From assembly GCA_003023195.1 (NCBI GenBank), contig PXRX01000035.1, forward strand, positions 1 through 58,830: 58,830 nt of DNA, written 5' to 3'. Positions 51,866 to 58,830 of this stretch are shown here, one piece after another (position 1 is the stretch's first letter; each line of letters opens with the position of its first letter). The notes below the pieces were generated by a model. That model was not told where the DNA came from. It searched no databases and saw nothing but the letters and a program-made list of their open reading frames with translations. The DNA comes from Halobacteriales archaeon QS_8_69_26. Its GTDB lineage: Archaea > Halobacteriota > Halobacteria > Halobacteriales > SW-7-71-33. The position numbers and the translations under genes are program-made.

Positions 51866-53635
51866 TCACCCCAGCAGCGTCGGACCGAACAGCAGGAGCA
51901 GGAAGCTGGTCAGCATCGCCAGCCCCACGGTCGTGGTGATGGTCCGTATCACGCCGCGGGTCGCGTCGATGGGGAGCCGGGAGACGACGGCCTCGGCCGA
52001 GGTCCTGAGGATCCGGCCCCCGTCGAGCGGGAACGCCGGGATGCAGTTGAAGAAGGCGAGCTGGACGTTGATCCAGCCGACCCAGAACAGCAGGTTGGCG
52101 ACGAGGAAGACCCACCGGCCCAGGAACGCGAGGGCGCCGCTGGCCTGGTAGAAGTTCAGGTTGAAGCCGGTGAAGCCGGCGAAGTTGAACGGGAAGGCGC
52201 CCAGCACGCCCCCGACGGGCAGGTACAGTGCGACGAGGGTGCGCCCGACGAAGGAGTCGACGAGCGCCCCGAACTCACCGGCACCGCTACCGCCGCCGCC
52301 CAGGGCGGTGAGGTAGGCCCCGGCGGGGTAGGTCCGGATGCCGAAGTCGCTGACCACCAGCCCGGACACCCCGCGCGCCCCGAGGATGCCCAGGAAGCCC
52401 GAGCCGTCCTGCTCCCCGAGTCGGACGTCGTAGACCTGGCGCTCCCCCTCGTCGTAGGCCACGACCGTCACCGTCTCGTTGGGGTCGGTCCCGTCGAGGA
52501 CGTCGGTCAGTGCGGACGCGGTCGCCGTTCGCTGGCCGTCGACGGAGACGACGACCAGGTCCTCGTTGGCGGGCGCGCCCGCCTCGTCGAAGGGTCCGTT
52601 CTCCACGACGCGGGCGTAGGCACCGGCGGGGAACGTGTGTTCGGTGCCGTTGCCCGTCCGGACGGTGACCACCTCCCGCTCCTCGACGGCCGTCATGAAC
52701 TCGGCCTCGGTGTGGACCGCGGTGCCGTTGACCGACTCGATGGTCGTTCCACCCTTGATGTCCGCCACGCCGTCGGGGACGTATCCGGTCACGACGACCC
52801 GCCGCTCTATCGTCCGTTCGGTCTCGCCGTTGAGTTCGACGGTGACCTGCCGGTCATCGATGCCCGCGAGCACCTCGCTCAGGTTGTCGTTGTCGACCGG
52901 CTGGCCGTTTATCGCCGTGATCCGGTCGCCCGGTCCGATCCCGGCCTCGGCGGCCGTGGAGTTGTCCGCGACGCCGCCGACGGCCGCGCCGGGCGCGACG
53001 GCGATGGACCCGACGACCGGGCCGAACAGGAGTGCGAACGCGAGGATCGTGACCGCGAAGTTGTTGGTGACGCCGGCGGCGAACATCCGGGTCCGCCCGC
53101 CCCGGGAGGCGGTGCGCTGGCTCGCCTCGTCGGGTTCGACGAACGCCCCGATCGGGACGAACGCGAACAGGGCCAGCCCCATCGACTCGATGTCGATGTC
53201 CTCGACCCGGCAGAGCAGGCCGTGGCCCCCCTCGTGGACGACCAGGCCGACCACCAGACCGAAGACGATCTCGGGGGCCACCGAGAGCGGGAGGAAGTCG
53301 TTCACTCCCGGGATCACCAGGACGTTCTGGGGCTGGTTGACCGCCGTCGGCTCGGGGGGATCCTGGACCGCCGCGATCCCCGCGAACAGCAAGAAGAGGA
53401 ATGACGCCGCCATCACGACGAGCGTGGTTCCCAGGCCGAAGTTGGCCCAGGCCCGCCAGAACCGCTTCGGACCGGCCAGCCAGTCCAGGAGCTCCTTCCC
53501 CCGCTGGGTACTCAGTGTCGTGACGGGACCCTGCACCCCCACGTACCCCGGCAGATACCCCCGCCGCTTGAGGAGCATGGCCGCCAGGGTGTAGACGACG
53601 ATCCCCGTCAGGACCAACGTCAGCGTACTCACCAT
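51866..53635 (-). CDS. Site-2 protease-family membrane metalloprotease with PDZ domains
   Basis: A 589-residue multi-pass protein of peptidase family M50. The zinc motif HEGGH lies at 134-138 and the third ligand motif CIPAFPLDGGRIL at about 533-545. Between them are one clear PDZ (GPGDRITAINGQPVD) and probably two more PDZ-like segments (KGGTTIESVNGTAVHT and EDLVVVSVDGQRTATAS). Such enzymes cut membrane-bound substrates during stress signalling. The ATG at 53635 (MVSTLTLVLTGIVVY) starts at the first helix. Confidence 0.9.
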   Translation of the reverse strand: MVSTLTLVLTGIVVYTLAAMLLKRRGYLPGYVGVQGPVTTLSTQRGKELLDWLAGPKRFWRAWANFGLGTTLVVMAASFLFLLFAGIAAVQDPPEPTAVNQPQNVLVIPGVNDFLPLSVAPEIVFGLVVGLVVHEGGHGLLCRVEDIDIESMGLALFAFVPIGAFVEPDEASQRTASRGGRTRMFAAGVTNNFAVTILAFALLFGPVVGSIAVAPGAAVGGVADNSTAAEAGIGPGDRITAINGQPVDNDNLSEVLAGIDDRQVTVELNGETERTIERRVVVTGYVPDGVADIKGGTTIESVNGTAVHTEAEFMTAVEEREVVTVRTGNGTEHTFPAGAYARVVENGPFDEAGAPANEDLVVVSVDGQRTATASALTDVLDGTDPNETVTVVAYDEGERQVYDVRLGEQDGSGFLGILGARGVSGLVVSDFGIRTYPAGAYLTALGGGGSGAGEFGALVDSFVGRTLVALYLPVGGVLGAFPFNFAGFTGFNLNFYQASGALAFLGRWVFLVANLLFWVGWINVQLAFFNCIPAFPLDGGRILRTSAEAVVSRLPIDATRGVIRTITTTVGLAMLTSFLLLLFGPTLLG

Positions 53636-53864
53636 CTGCCCCCGAGTTCGGGATGGGGCGAACAAAGGCCTTCGGTTTGGCTATGATTCGGGCGGGGACG
53701 GGATCCGACTCGGTACGACTGATCCGGGTGCGGAGGGGGATCCGAACGGGGCCGGGCGTGGAGCGGAATCCACCGGTCCCGGATCCCGCGACTCCTCCGG
53801 GACCAGCGGTCGGGGGAGCGGTCCGTACAGAAAGCACTTGTAGTGATGTCGTGTTGTCAGGAGC

Positions 53865-54491
53865 ATGCCGTCACGACGCCGGGGATCGATGTTCGTCGCC
53901 GTCGGTCTGGTTCTCGTCGCCAACCCCGTCTATCTGGAGTCGATCCTCTGTACCGACTGTGGGTTCGGATTCACGCCGGAGTACTTCGCGCTCGCGACCG
54001 CCGCCGGCGTCGCGTGTACCCTCTCCGGTCTCGGACACTGGCTCCCGCTCGAGTATCGGGACAGGGCGTACCTGGTGTTCGGAATTTTCGTCGCCGTCCT
54101 CGCGAGCGTGGTCCTAGTCGAGGCGAGCCTCGACCCGACAGCGACGCGCCTTCTCGGGTACCACGACCGGGAAACGGTCGTCGCCGCTCTCGTCGCCGGC
54201 GCGTTCCTCGCCGGTGTCGGGATCGCCCGAAGGAACCGGGGGCTCGTCGGTGCGGCCGCCGTCGTGCCGGTGGCCGTCGCCGTATTCGTCGGGCCGTTCG
54301 ACGCGCTGTTTTTTCTCGGCATCGCGATCCTCAGCCCCCACCTTTTCGGCGTCCCGTTGCTGGCCGGCGTCGGGTTCGTCTCTACGACTGCCGCCGTGAC
54401 CGTCGCCGGGTTCTCCTACGGGACGGCCGGGGCGACCCCGGAGCACGGACGGTCGACGGGCGGGCAACCGGATCCCCGGGGCGGGACGTGA
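53865..54491 (+). CDS. Polytopic membrane protein of unknown function
   Basis: A 208-residue protein with about six hydrophobic segments (first FVAVGLVLVANPVYLES). Two Cys in ESILCTDCGFGF lie on the outside loop after the first helix. The polar tail contains no motif. Met9 (53889) is an alternative start. No family recognised. It converges on lysS. Confidence 0.7.
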   Translation: MPSRRRGSMFVAVGLVLVANPVYLESILCTDCGFGFTPEYFALATAAGVACTLSGLGHWLPLEYRDRAYLVFGIFVAVLASVVLVEASLDPTATRLLGYHDRETVVAALVAGAFLAGVGIARRNRGLVGAAAVVPVAVAVFVGPFDALFFLGIAILSPHLFGVPLLAGVGFVSTTAAVTVAGFSYGTAGATPEHGRSTGGQPDPRGGT

Positions 54492-54533
54492 CAGTGCCGA
54501 TCCGGGAGTGCGACGGTCGTGAGGCGCGGGGAC

Positions 54534-56339
54534 CTACCCCTCCCGGCGGAGCCGACGGACCACGAACTCCCGGTCGAGTTCGCCGAGGAACTCCCCCAGG
54601 CGCGGCCCCTCGTCGTCGTCGAAAAAGAGGCGGTAGCCGGCCGCGAAGAAGTCTCCAACGTCCAGGTCGTGGCGCCGGGCGGCCTCGTACATCTCGCCCT
54701 GGATCGCCTCGCCGTCGTGGCCCCCGGCGACGAAGTCGGCGAGGTCGTCCAGGGCCGCCCGTTCGGCGTCGGTCAGCTCCACCTCGGGCATCTCGGCACG
54801 CTTGAGTTCGTAGTCGTACTCGTTCTCCGTGTGGCGGGCCCAGTTGCGGGCCAGTTCGACGCGGGCGAGGCCCGCCTCGACGGCCCACCCGGGGGCGTCC
54901 CCGGGCAGGTGGCCCTCCCGGCGGGCGATGTCCTCGCGCAGGACCGGGTCGTCGGTCATCCCCAGGACCGCGGCGAACCGGTAGGGGATCCGGATGCGGT
55001 CCTCGTAGCGGGTCCGCAGGAAGTGCCGGTAGTCGCCGTACTCGGCCTCGCCCCGGAGGAGTTCCCCCGCCGCCGCTCGCTCGACGGTCGTGCGCTCGTC
55101 GCCGTCGGCGGCCGCGACGGCGCCCTCCGGGAGGCCCTTCGGGTCGACCACGTAGGGGTAGGCCCGCCGCGCCAGGTCCCGTTCCCGGTCGTCGGGGTCC
55201 CGTTCGTCGAAGAAGGCCCGCTCGAAGCGGTCGAACTCGTCGACCAGGCCGTCGATCCGTTCGACGCTGAAGTCCCGGGCCTTCTTCGGGTCCTTGACGA
55301 AGAAGTACCTGAACGCCTCGCGCTCGACGAACTCCAGCACCTCCGCGACCGTGATCACGTTGCCCGACGACGAGGAGAGCGGCTCGCCCTCGAAGGTGAA
55401 CCACTCGTAGACCATCGGCTCGGGGGGATCGATCTCCAGGACCGTTTCGGCGACGTCGACGCCGGAGGGCCACGATCCCTCCGCGTGGTCCTTGCCGAAC
55501 GGTTCGAAGTCGACGCCCAGGACGCTCCACTGGGCGGGCCACTCGACCCGCCAGGGGAGCTTCCCCTCCCGGAGCGTGGCGGTCCCCTCGTGGCCACACC
55601 CCTCGATGGTCCGGCCGCCGGCCTCGACGTCCGAGCAGACGTAGTCGACGGTCCCGCCCGCGGGATCGACCGCCGTGACCCCCTCGGTGACGATGCCGCA
55701 GTTCTCGCAGACGGGCCGGAAGGGGACGTACGACTCGTCGACCTTGTCCTGGTACTCCGTCAGCACCGACCGGACCAGGTCGCGCTTCTCCAGGAGTTCC
55801 CGGGTGACGTCCTCGAAGGCCCCCTCCGCGAGGAGGTCGGTGGTGGAGACGAACTCGACGGGGACGCCGAGCAACGCCGCCGAGCGCTCCAGGAGCCGCG
55901 TCTGGTGCTCGCCGAAGGAGTCACAGCACCCGAACGGGTCGGGTACGTCCGTCAGTGGACGGCCGAGGTTCTTCCCCAGGACCCCGACGTCGAACCCCCC
56001 GCGCTCGACGAGGGTCCAGTCCAGGTCCATCAGCCGGTGGGGGATCGACCGGAGGGGATCCCTGTCGTCGGACGTGAACACCTGCCGGACCTCGTACCCC
56101 CGCTCCCGGAGGACCGCGGCGACGTAGTACCCCCGCATGATCTCGTTGACGTGGCCGACGTGGGGGACGCCGGAGGGGGAGACGCCGCCCTTGATCACGA
56201 CCGGCTCCTCGGGGTCGCGGGCCTCTATCCGGTCGGCCACCTCGTCGGCCCAGAAGGCGTGGTGGTCGTCGCCCCCGTCGTCTTCGTCGTCGGGGCGCGT
56301 CTCGGCCGGTGGTTCGGGGTGGTCGTCCGTGCCGCTCAT
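54534..56339 (-). CDS. lysS: Lysyl-tRNA synthetase, class I
   Basis: A 601-residue archaeal class I LysRS, charging tRNA-Lys. The HIGH-like motif GVSPSGVPHVGHVNE lies near 52-66, the KMSKS-equivalent EPLSSSSGNVIT near 318-329, and a zinc-ribbon-like stretch with CENCGIV and later VCSDV and GCGHEG near 210-250. The helical anticodon-binding C-terminus is complete. It starts immediately after the pyrH stop. Confidence 0.97.
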   Translation of the reverse strand: MSGTDDHPEPPAETRPDDEDDGGDDHHAFWADEVADRIEARDPEEPVVIKGGVSPSGVPHVGHVNEIMRGYYVAAVLRERGYEVRQVFTSDDRDPLRSIPHRLMDLDWTLVERGGFDVGVLGKNLGRPLTDVPDPFGCCDSFGEHQTRLLERSAALLGVPVEFVSTTDLLAEGAFEDVTRELLEKRDLVRSVLTEYQDKVDESYVPFRPVCENCGIVTEGVTAVDPAGGTVDYVCSDVEAGGRTIEGCGHEGTATLREGKLPWRVEWPAQWSVLGVDFEPFGKDHAEGSWPSGVDVAETVLEIDPPEPMVYEWFTFEGEPLSSSSGNVITVAEVLEFVEREAFRYFFVKDPKKARDFSVERIDGLVDEFDRFERAFFDERDPDDRERDLARRAYPYVVDPKGLPEGAVAAADGDERTTVERAAAGELLRGEAEYGDYRHFLRTRYEDRIRIPYRFAAVLGMTDDPVLREDIARREGHLPGDAPGWAVEAGLARVELARNWARHTENEYDYELKRAEMPEVELTDAERAALDDLADFVAGGHDGEAIQGEMYEAARRHDLDVGDFFAAGYRLFFDDDEGPRLGEFLGELDREFVVRRLRREG

Positions 56340-57062
56340 CTACTCCTCGCTGGTCCAGTAGGTCGGCCGGTCGGCCCCGCCCTCGGGGACGACGTCGGTA
56401 CCGTCGTGGTCGCCCCGGACCACGGCGTCGAAGATCCGTTCGGGAACGGTGCCGTCCAGCACCACGGTCCGCATCTCGGCCCGCTCTATCACCTTGGCGG
56501 CGAGCAGGTCGACCGGGGCCGAGGCGCCCGCGGACATCTCCACGTCGGCGATCACGTCGACCAGTTCGCCGGGCGCGAGCCGGTCGAACTTGCGGGCGTC
56601 CTCGTTCTCGTTCGGGTCGGCGTCGAACACGCCCGGCACCGACGTGGCGTAGACCAGCAGGTCGGCGTTGGTGTACTCCGCCAGCGCCGCCGCCACCGCG
56701 TCGGTCGTCTGGGCCGGCGCGACCCCGCCCATCACGCTGACGTCGCCCCGGCGCATCGCCTCGCCGGCCGCCTCGTAGTCCTCCGCCGGCGAGGGGACCG
56801 CACGCTCGCCGAGCGCGGCGATCAGCAGGCGGGCGTTCAGGCGCGTCGCCGCTATCCCTATCTCGTCCAGGATCATCTCGTTGGCCCCCAGGTCCCGGGC
56901 CGTGCCGATGTACTCGCGGGCGGTCCCGCCGCCGCCCACGACGGTGCCCAGCGTGATCCCCTCGTCGGCCAGGGCTTCGACCATGGCGGCGTGTTCCCGG
57001 ACGCGCTCCGGCCCGCGCGTCGGCGCGAGGACGCTCCCGCCGATTGAGACGACCACCTTCAT
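56340..57062 (-). CDS. pyrH: UMP kinase
   Basis: A 240-residue archaeal UMP kinase (UMP to UDP, pyrimidine synthesis). It starts MKVVVSIGGSVLAPTRG, the amino-acid-kinase phosphate loop. GTVVGGGGTAREYI, MGGVAPAQTTDAVAA and TSVPGVFDADP follow. Fourteen residues of upstream frame are not conserved-looking, so 57062 is preferred. Co-transcribed with lysS, a known haloarchaeal pairing. Confidence 0.95.
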   Translation of the reverse strand: MKVVVSIGGSVLAPTRGPERVREHAAMVEALADEGITLGTVVGGGGTAREYIGTARDLGANEMILDEIGIAATRLNARLLIAALGERAVPSPAEDYEAAGEAMRRGDVSVMGGVAPAQTTDAVAAALAEYTNADLLVYATSVPGVFDADPNENEDARKFDRLAPGELVDVIADVEMSAGASAPVDLLAAKVIERAEMRTVVLDGTVPERIFDAVVRGDHDGTDVVPEGGADRPTYWTSEE

Positions 57063-57541
57063 GCTACCGCAGGTTAGCCAGGTGGCGGGTTTAAGGATTG
57101 CCAAGCGCGGGTGCGGGTTGGATCGGGGGTCGGAGGGGTGGATCGCTCGACGGTGGCCGAATGTCGGAACACGCGACCGTACTGACCGCCAACGGGACCG
57201 TACGCGTTCCCACCGCGAGGGGGCCGGCTACTCTGGACTGACACTCTCCGCCACTGCCGATCGGAGGTGTTCACACGAGCGGTGGCCGGAACAGCAACCG
57301 GCATCGGGCGGGAATGGAAGGGGCCGGGGGCTTCCAACGGGATCCCGGTCGAATCGACTGTCTCGACATCCGTATCCAAAGAGCAGCCATCTCTAGCCCC
57401 GGAGATTTATCCCGATCCAGCCGTCTCGTCAGCCGTGGACGAACGGACGGACCGAACCACTCGCTAGGATACCCACGGCCGTCTCGCTTCGTCGCCGGCG
57501 CTTCGCGCCGGCTGCCCGAGGGACTCCGTCCCTCGCCGCTC
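57063..57541. other. Gene-free stretch with two strong hairpins
   Basis: No convincing gene is seen in these 480 bases. GCCGGCGC-TTC-GCGCCGGC (57494-57512) and GAGGGAC-TCC-GTCCCTC (57518-57534) are two perfect tandem hairpins. They could be part of a structured RNA or a transcription end. A TATA-like GATTTATCC lies near 57405. Confidence 0.5.
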
Positions 57542-57555
57542 GACGCTACGTCTTC

Positions 57556-57580
57556 TCTAGTTCAAATCCCGGCTCGACCA
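57556..57580 (+). other. tRNA 3'-end fragment
   Basis: TTCAAATCCCGGCTCGACCA (57561-57580) has the T-loop, the 3' strand of the T stem, an acceptor strand and a CCA-like end of a tRNA. The 5' part of such a tRNA is missing upstream. Integrating elements often leave such tRNA 3' ends as attachment-site remnants. Confidence 0.45.
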
Positions 57581-57613
57581 TTCTCGCTCGCTCGAAAAAC
57601 TCGCTCGCTCCGA

Positions 57614-57685
57614 TGGACTCGCCGGGATTTGAACCCGGGGCCTCTCCCATGCCAAGGGAGTGATCTACCACTGATCTACGAGCCC
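57614..57685 (-). tRNA. tRNA-Ala (anticodon GGC)
   Basis: The 72-base gene folds as a complete cloverleaf. The acceptor is GGGCTCG/CGAGTCC with the alanine identity pair G3-U70. The D stem is GATC/GATC. The anticodon arm is CTCCC-TTGGCAT-GGGAG with anticodon GGC. The T arm is CCGGG-TTCAAAT-CCCGG, and the discriminator is A. CCA is not encoded and no intron is present. A T5 run lies just downstream on the minus strand. Confidence 0.95.
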
Positions 57686-57741
57686 GCGCATCCCCAGATA
57701 GACGGGCGGCACCTGATAAACCTCTCGAAACGTCGCCGCGC

Positions 57742-57864
57742 TCAATCGATGAGGCCGACGCTCCTGAGGTGCTCTTGAAGTTCGTCCTCGGAGTCGAAGG
57801 CCCGCCCGCACTGCTTGCAGACGAACTCCCCGTCCTCGTTCTCCGCTATCAGGTCCTCGTCCAT
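57742..57864 (-). CDS. Zinc-finger miniprotein (40 aa)
   Basis: On the minus strand ATG 57864 encodes MDEDLIAENEDGEFVCKQCG and then RAFDSEDELQEHLRSVGLID. It has the CxxC-Phe-Leu-His pattern of a C2H2 finger (C16, C19, F23, L29, H32). The usual second His is absent. Small zinc-finger proteins of this kind are common in haloarchaea and several affect biofilm or swarming in Haloferax. Partner and target are unknown. A TTAC-GTAA element lies 68-90 bases upstream. Confidence 0.75.
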   Translation of the reverse strand: MDEDLIAENEDGEFVCKQCGRAFDSEDELQEHLRSVGLID

Positions 57865-57931
57865 ACGTCCCGAACGGGTCAGACGGGCATTACGCTTGTC
57901 CCGGCCAGGACGGGCCTCCAGCCCGAACCTC

Positions 57932-57954
57932 TTACAGTACCGTTACAGTAAGAT
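57932..57954. promoter_or_regulatory. TTAC-n-GTAA double motif, second copy
   Basis: TTACAGTA (57932) and TTACAGTAA (57943) are spaced 11 bp, and GAT follows. It matches the element at 5317 at 20 of 23 positions. It lies between padR and the zinc-finger gene, 68 bases upstream of the latter's start. Confidence 0.6.
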
Positions 57955-57971
57955 CCCGACCGCCACCGGCC

Positions 57972-58496
57972 TCAATCCTCTCGCTCGACGCCGTGACGCT
58001 CGTAGAACTCCTCGGGGGTGGCCTCCAGACGCTCGAACTCGGCCTCGAAGTACTTCTCGTGGTGGCGGATGATCTGTTCGACGATCCAGTCGCTGAACGT
58101 CTCGTCGTAGCGCCACTCCCCTTCCAGTTCGGGGACCTCGAACCGCTCGTCGGTCGCGATGGAGGCGTAGACGTGGTAGAACCCGAGGATCACGTCGGCG
58201 AAGTCCCGGCCCTTGCCGGCGGTCTCCTCGCGGCGGTCCTCGAGTTCCTCGCGGCCGTCGTCGGTCAACTCGAAGTACTTCCGGTCGGGTTCGTCCTCCC
58301 GTTCGATCCGCTCGGTCCAGCCCTTCTCCTCGAACTTGTAGAGGATCGGATAGACCGACCCGTAGGAGGGTTCCCAGTGCCCGCCGCTGATCTCCCGGAT
58401 CTCCTTGAGTATCTCGTAGCCGTAGCGTGGTTTCTCCTCGAGGAGCTCCAGGACCAGGTACGCGATCAGGCCTTTCGGCGGGCCGCTCTTCCGCAT
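57972..58496 (-). CDS. PadR-family transcription regulator
   Basis: A 174-residue DNA-binding protein. The winged helix (residues 8-85) carries GLIAYLVLELLEEKPRYGYE, GSVYPILYKFEEKGWTER and DRKYFELTDDGREEL, all PadR signatures. The C-terminal half is a helical dimerisation domain (FSDWIVEQIIRHHEKYFEAEF). PadR proteins usually repress adjacent stress or efflux genes; here the nearest gene is the zinc-finger miniprotein. Start MRKSGPPKG. Confidence 0.93.
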   Translation of the reverse strand: MRKSGPPKGLIAYLVLELLEEKPRYGYEILKEIREISGGHWEPSYGSVYPILYKFEEKGWTERIEREDEPDRKYFELTDDGREELEDRREETAGKGRDFADVILGFYHVYASIATDERFEVPELEGEWRYDETFSDWIVEQIIRHHEKYFEAEFERLEATPEEFYERHGVERED

Positions 58497-58615
58497 CTAC
58501 ACGGGTTTCCCGCGGCCCGGGGGGAAAGGGTTTCGGTCCCCCACCCGACGTGCCAGGATCTCCCGTGGACCGTCCGACGGGAGCACGGAGTATCGTGTCC
58601 GGTCGCGGACGTAGT

Positions 58616-58674
58616 CGGATCGCGGACCGGGCGACCGTCGGGATCGAACCGGATCGCGGACCGGGCGACCGTCG
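58616..58674. repeat. 25-bp direct repeat pair, 34-bp period
   Basis: Copies at 58616-58640 and 58650-58674 are identical (begin CGGATCGCGGACCGGGCGAC). They lie upstream of padR and beside an IS-like end. Confidence 0.75.
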
Positions 58675-58730
58675 CGGACTGGATGGGGTCGTGGAGCGGG
58701 TGGCCGTCGCGGACGAGGGAGCGCAAGCCC

Positions 58731-58830
<100 letters not shown>

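Overview
The window is a piece of a haloarchaeal (class Halobacteria) chromosome or large replicon. GC is very high, and most proteins are rich in Asp and Glu and poor in Lys. Upstream signals are archaeal: TATA boxes lie roughly 25-35 bases before starts, transcripts look leaderless, and genes in operons are joined by ATGA or GTGA overlaps. Diagnostic archaeal genes include aIF5A with a hypusination loop, class I lysyl-tRNA synthetase, archaeal UMP kinase, HerA ATPase, a geranylgeranyl-reductase-type flavoprotein, an archaeal-type chemotaxis set (CheC, CheC-CheC, CheD, CheR) and a PilB/PilC-like pilus operon. I cannot name the genus.

Layout. 1-3083: a possible transposase tail at the left edge, grpE, an XPB/Rad25-like helicase and a Tat lipoprotein. 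3170-5370: a TATA box, a tiny ORF lying in hairpin-rich sequence, then an asparagine-synthetase-like enzyme whose catalytic Cys2 is Thr. 5597-13758: a two-helix membrane protein, then a tightly coupled secretion ATPase/platform operon with five small proteins that carry pilin-like N-termini. 13760-22020: an accessory stretch that begins with an AT-rich islet (lipoprotein and a truncated Tat peptide). It continues with a HEAT-repeat/VWA gene pair, an AAA/DUF4143-type ATPase, unrecognised small genes and a MaoC remnant.

22080-33353: mixed core genes, namely a methyltransferase with a repeat-built N-terminus, HerA, two LURP-one-related genes (one truncated), UvrA, a BNR-type propeller and a geranylgeranyl-reductase-like flavoprotein. 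33390-35094: an IS200/IS605-group element with tnpB and a divergent ribbon-helix-helix gene; next to it lies a broken PAS/histidine kinase. 35626-42677: PrsW-type and matrixin-like proteases, a zinc-ribbon protein with 13-residue repeats, speB with the aIF5A gene, a pilin and a glutathionyl-hydroquinone-reductase-like protein. 42931-53635: a 29-residue membrane peptide, an HsdR_N-like protein with an eroded nuclease motif, a chemotaxis transducer with a roughly 310-residue acidic tail, the convergent che genes and a site-2 protease. 53865-58830: a membrane protein, lysS and pyrH, tRNA-Ala(GGC), a zinc-finger miniprotein, a PadR regulator and the end of a second IS-like element at the right edge.

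The genes cooperate in several clear modules: protein export or pilus assembly (6074-13758, perhaps also the pilin at 40854), chemotaxis (44916-51588), polyamine and hypusine metabolism (39436-40614), DNA repair (helicase, HerA, UvrA) and several membrane proteases. No CRISPR array, rRNA or confident replication origin was seen. The best candidates for something undescribed are the Cys-less AsnB-like enzyme with its small upstream transcript, a 23-bp element shared by two loci 52 kb apart, and the TnpB that lacks the usual second catalytic acidic residue.
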